Origin: DATJBC01 sp035515515
GTDB taxonomy: Bacteria > Actinomycetota > Acidimicrobiia > Acidimicrobiales > UBA8190
Reading direction: 5' to 3'
DNA: 10,148 bases
Assembly: GCA_035515515.1 (NCBI GenBank)
Contig: DATJBC010000249.1
Location: forward strand, 1 to 10,148
The stretch's first letter is position 1, and each line of letters begins with the position of its first letter. Below are positions 7,287 to 10,148 of the stretch, piece by piece. The position numbers and the translations under genes were made by a program. The notes beneath the pieces were generated by a model. That model was given only the letters and a program-made list of their open reading frames with translations. It made no database searches and was not told the DNA's origin.

Positions 7287-10148
7287 GGGCTCGAGCCGTC
7301 GCCGTCCACCGGCACCGCCAGCGCGGGGTCGCCCGACGGCGGCGGCGCGGGGTCGCCCGACAGCGGCGCCATGGCCCGCCCGTCCCCGACGCGCCCGTCG
7401 TGCCCCGCGGTCGTCGTCGCCCTGGCCGGGTCGCCGTCCTGCGCGTCACCGGCGCCGGGCGACGGCGGGCGCGTCGGGGGGCCGTCGGCCCGGGCGCGGC
7501 GGCGGCCCGAGACGGGGCCCCACCACCAGTCGAGCCACCGGCGCCGCCCGAGCAGCGCGGCCGTCACCACCACCCAGGCGGCGATCTGCCCGGTGAGCTC
7601 CCAGGTGCGCCACGCGGTCCCGGCGAAGCGGAGGGTGACGACCTGGCCGCGCGCCAGCGCGAAGGCGGGCGCGTACCCGAAGGCGGTGGTGGCGCGGGCC
7701 ACGGCGCCGTCGGCGGTGCGCAGTTGCCATCGACCGGCGGGGGCCGTCGCCGCCAGCACCGTCCCCCCGGGCACCCGGCCGGTCACGCTGGTCGCCGCCG
7801 GGCCCGCCGCGGTGAGCGCCGGCCTCCAGCCCGACAGGCGGGGTGCGGCCCCGGCGACGGCCGCCGCCACCCCCGGGGCGGGGACGGCGCCGGACCGGAC
7901 GGCCCGCAGGGGCAGGGCGGCCGGGTCCTCGAAGACCTCGAACCCCTGTTCCGAGATGATCTGGCGGAGGTCGACCTGGGTGCGCAGCGCCGGGACGAGA
8001 TCCGACGGCGGGTGGTAGGCGACGGGCGTCTGCAGCCCGGGCACCGACGGCGCCAGCGTGTCCACGACGACGACGTACCGGACGGCGTAGGGGGCGAGGA
8101 GCCGGCCCAGCCGCACCGTGGCGCCCCGCCGGGCGAGCTCCACGCCGGCGCCCACGCCCGAGGCCGCCCCCGGCGAGGCGCCGCTCCACACGTCGGTGAC
8201 GTCGGGCAGCCCGTCGGTGCTCAGCGTGTAGGCGAGCCCCGGCGACAGCGCCCATCCCGTGCCCGGCAGGACGCGGGGGTCGCCGAGCCACAGCACGCGG
8301 AATCCCCCCTGCGCGGGCCGCGTCGCCATCCACGACGTGGCCTCGCCGTAGCCGGTGGGGACGAGGTCCCAGCGGCCCCCCAGGCTGCCGGCCAGCACGG
8401 GCAGCATCCCCACCGCCGCCGCCGCGGCGGCGGCCACGGCGGCCGCCTGCCGCCAGCCGAAGCGGTAGCCGGGCAGGTCGAGCTGGAAGGCGGACACGCC
8501 CAGGCCGACGGACAGGGCGATCGCCATGGCCGCCGGGGCCACGAGCACCTGGGGCGCCAGCCCCACCGAGCCGAGCCACCCCCGTCCCGCCACCCAGGCC
8601 ACCACCCAGGCCACGACGGCGATCGTCCACGCCCTCCCCGCCCACGCCAGACGCCAGCGTGTCCCGATGACCAGGGGCAGGGCGGCGGCGGCCAGGAACA
8701 TCCACGCCAGGGCGGCGTCCCCGATGGGGCCCGCCGCCAGGCGCAGGAGCTCGCCCCACCCCGCCCCGCTGGCGGCGGGCACGGGCAGGCCGGCCAGCAC
8801 CTGCCAGCGCCCCCCCGCCGCCAGGACCGACAGCGACCACGGCGCCAGCAGCACCACGGCCACGGCCGTGGCCCCCAGCGCCGTCACCACCACCCGGCCC
8901 GCCGCCCGCACGCCGCCGCGCCCGCCCACCACCACGCTGCCCAGCGCCAGCCCCGCCGCCACGACCAGGGTGACGAGCGCCCCCGAGGGCGCCACCGAGG
9001 TCACCACGGCGTCGAGGAGGCCGAGCGCCACGCTCCATCCGGCGAGCGTCGTGCGCCACCGACGGGGCGGACGACCGGCCACGCCCCGCCCGGCCACGGC
9101 CAGCCCGGCGGGCGACCCGTAGGGGTCGACGCGCGACGCCTGGCCGAGCAGGTGGAGGATCCAGGGACACGCGGCGTACACCACCAGGGCGTCCCAACGG
9201 CCCGAGGCCAGCGCGTCGTAGGGCACGGGCACGGCCAGGTAGATCACCGTCGACACCACGCGGGCCCACGCCGTGCCGAGCGGCCGGCTGAGACGCGCCA
9301 TTCCCAGCGCCCCCACCGGGATGCACCCCAGCACCACGATCTTCTGGAGCAGGCCCATCGCGCCGAACAGCACCATCCCGGCCACGCCGAGCAGCCCAGT
9401 GGCGGGCGTGGCCGGGTCGGTGCTGCCCACGCCGGTCGGCTGCCACCCCGAGGCGAAGCGGTGGACGAGCGTGGCCCACGAGGGGAAGGGCAGGAGCTGC
9501 CCGACGACGGGGAACCCGGACCCCAGGAGCTGGCGGGTGCCCACGACGACCACCAAGGCGGCCGCCAGCCACACCGCCCACTTCGTCGAGGTGGCGGGGC
9601 CCTCGTCGCCCGCCGGGCGCGGCGCGGGGGCGCCCGGCACGGCCTCGGCGGGCGCGGCGCCGACGCCCTCGTCTCCCTCGGCGCCGCCCACGTTGGCGGC
9701 CTGGATCCCGTGGGTGAAGGCGCGCCGCACGTAGGCGTTGACACGGGCGCTGCCGTGCAGCTGGAGGCGCCGCACCTCGGCGTCGGACAGGCGCCGGTGG
9801 GCGCGCACCTCGGCCCGGGCCCTGCGGATGGTGCGCCGCCGGGACAGGTTCCAGCGCCAGGCGTGGGCCACCGCCGCGGCCCGCGCACGATGCCCCGCCA
9901 GGGTCGCCACCACCATCTCGGCCAGGGCCAGCAGCGCCACCTGGGGGATCACCCGCGCCAGGTGGAAGGGCCCGTAGGCCTTGAGCGCGGCGTACAGCTC
10001 GTGGCGCCGCTGCATCGACTGCAGGGTCACCTGGGCCTCCCGACGGTGGGCCGCCCGGCCTGCGCCCCGTGGTCGGCGAGCGTCCTCAACCGCTACCCCG
10101 CCCCCGACCACGACTGCCGTCCCTGCCGCTTCGCCTCCAGCGGCGGCC
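7283..10148 (-). CDS. Large actinobacterial membrane glycosyltransferase (GT2-type), C-terminal 954 residues; N-terminus off the right edge
   Basis: The frame is open to the right edge, and a GTG at 10111 is only an internal candidate start. The first recognisable stretch (HRREAQVTLQS, QRRHELYAALKAYGP, then WRWNLSRRRTIRRARAEVRAHR and RLQLHGSAR) resembles the segment that follows the GT2 catalytic domain in long actinobacterial envelope glycosyltransferases. The catalytic part would therefore lie outside the window; its DxD motifs cannot be checked. An acidic, Pro/Ala-rich linker (about residues 155-185 of the visible part) is followed by many helices from about 187 to 583. A large outer domain (about 588-846), a last helix (about 850-865) and a charged Pro/Asp-rich tail (880-954) follow. 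It probably adds sugars to a lipid-linked or wall-linked polymer, with the polytopic part anchoring or exporting the product. The alternative is a stand-alone polytopic protein starting at the GTG. It is coupled to the DUF5719 gene by a 4-base overlap. Confidence 0.72.
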   Translation of the reverse strand, partial: AAAGGEAAGTAVVVGGGVAVEDARRPRGAGRAAHRREAQVTLQSMQRRHELYAALKAYGPFHLARVIPQVALLALAEMVVATLAGHRARAAAVAHAWRWNLSRRRTIRRARAEVRAHRRLSDAEVRRLQLHGSARVNAYVRRAFTHGIQAANVGGAEGDEGVGAAPAEAVPGAPAPRPAGDEGPATSTKWAVWLAAALVVVVGTRQLLGSGFPVVGQLLPFPSWATLVHRFASGWQPTGVGSTDPATPATGLLGVAGMVLFGAMGLLQKIVVLGCIPVGALGMARLSRPLGTAWARVVSTVIYLAVPVPYDALASGRWDALVVYAACPWILHLLGQASRVDPYGSPAGLAVAGRGVAGRPPRRWRTTLAGWSVALGLLDAVVTSVAPSGALVTLVVAAGLALGSVVVGGRGGVRAAGRVVVTALGATAVAVVLLAPWSLSVLAAGGRWQVLAGLPVPAASGAGWGELLRLAAGPIGDAALAWMFLAAAALPLVIGTRWRLAWAGRAWTIAVVAWVVAWVAGRGWLGSVGLAPQVLVAPAAMAIALSVGLGVSAFQLDLPGYRFGWRQAAAVAAAAAAAVGMLPVLAGSLGGRWDLVPTGYGEATSWMATRPAQGGFRVLWLGDPRVLPGTGWALSPGLAYTLSTDGLPDVTDVWSGASPGAASGVGAGVELARRGATVRLGRLLAPYAVRYVVVVDTLAPSVPGLQTPVAYHPPSDLVPALRTQVDLRQIISEQGFEVFEDPAALPLRAVRSGAVPAPGVAAAVAGAAPRLSGWRPALTAAGPAATSVTGRVPGGTVLAATAPAGRWQLRTADGAVARATTAFGYAPAFALARGQVVTLRFAGTAWRTWELTGQIAAWVVVTAALLGRRRWLDWWWGPVSGRRRARADGPPTRPPSPGAGDAQDGDPARATTTAGHDGRVGDGRAMAPLSGDPAPPPSGDPALAVPVDGDGSSP
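7321..7368 (-). repeat. Two-copy 24-bp tandem duplication in the glycosyltransferase tail
   Basis: Positions 7321-7344 and 7345-7368 are identical at 23 of 24 bases, differing only at the 18th base (G versus A). They keep the reading frame and give SGDPAPPP followed by SGDPALAV near the C-terminus. The high identity suggests a recent duplication, probably by slippage, in a tail with little structural constraint. Confidence 0.85.

Noticed and set aside
5446..7449. A 667-codon minus-strand frame overlapping the DUF5719 gene in another phase
   Set aside because: It is Arg/Gly-rich without family motifs and spans the junction of two better-supported genes and the terminator region.
8415..8434. 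A perfect 20-bp palindrome of GCC/GGC triplets
   Set aside because: It lies inside the glycosyltransferase gene and encodes a poly-Ala run in a membrane helix; codon choice explains it better than a regulatory site.
8858..8873. A 16-bp palindrome GGCCACGGCCGTGGCC
   Set aside because: It is inside a transmembrane-coding stretch with repeated Ala/Val codons; such palindromes are expected by chance at this GC content and nothing nearby suggests an operator.
10012..10148. A possible frameshift or true start near the right edge of the glycosyltransferase-type gene
   Set aside because: The other two minus-strand frames have stops within this region and the used frame stays open to the edge, so the simplest view is a gene that continues beyond the window. 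The catalytic domain cannot be assessed.

Overview
This is a very GC-rich window whose genes are almost all about membranes and the cell envelope. GC-loaded third positions, Ala/Gly/Pro-rich proteins, GTG starts and the pairing of a large glycosyltransferase-type membrane protein with a DUF5719 protein all point to Actinomycetota. The style resembles Acidimicrobiia, but that class assignment is an inference without a marker gene. I see no tRNA, rRNA, CRISPR array, phage gene or insertion sequence.

Layout. Positions 1-2296 (minus) hold a polytopic membrane protein of the '6-pyruvoyl-tetrahydropterin synthase-related' type, with GT-C-like topology and its C-terminus cut by the left edge. A 145-bp hairpin-rich gap separates it from a CPBP/CAAX-type intramembrane protease gene (2442-3407, minus). 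A roughly 105-bp divergent promoter region follows, then ftsH (3513-5630, plus), with every catalytic motif present. FtsH converges on a minus-strand pair across a 129-bp stretch carrying three GC-rich hairpins. The pair is a DUF5719 protein (5760-7286) and, upstream of it and overlapping by 4 bases, a large membrane protein (7283-10148). The latter looks like the post-catalytic part of an actinobacterial GT2 glycosyltransferase, with its N-terminus beyond the right edge.

How the genes fit together. The divergent centre encodes two membrane-embedded proteases. Both genes have a TAnnnT -10-like hexamer exactly six bases before their ATG, which suggests that both could be transcribed as leaderless mRNAs from back-to-back promoters. 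The flanking genes look like envelope polysaccharide or glycolipid machinery: the glycosyltransferase and DUF5719 pair is translationally coupled through GTGA, and the left-edge protein has the architecture of a lipid-linked-sugar transferase.

I found no strong case for a wholly new system. The points most worth a second look are the mirrored leaderless promoter pair, the coupled glycosyltransferase/DUF5719 module, the decapeptide repeat tail of FtsH, the HEGGH variant of its zinc motif, and a near-perfect 24-bp tandem duplication in the glycosyltransferase tail.
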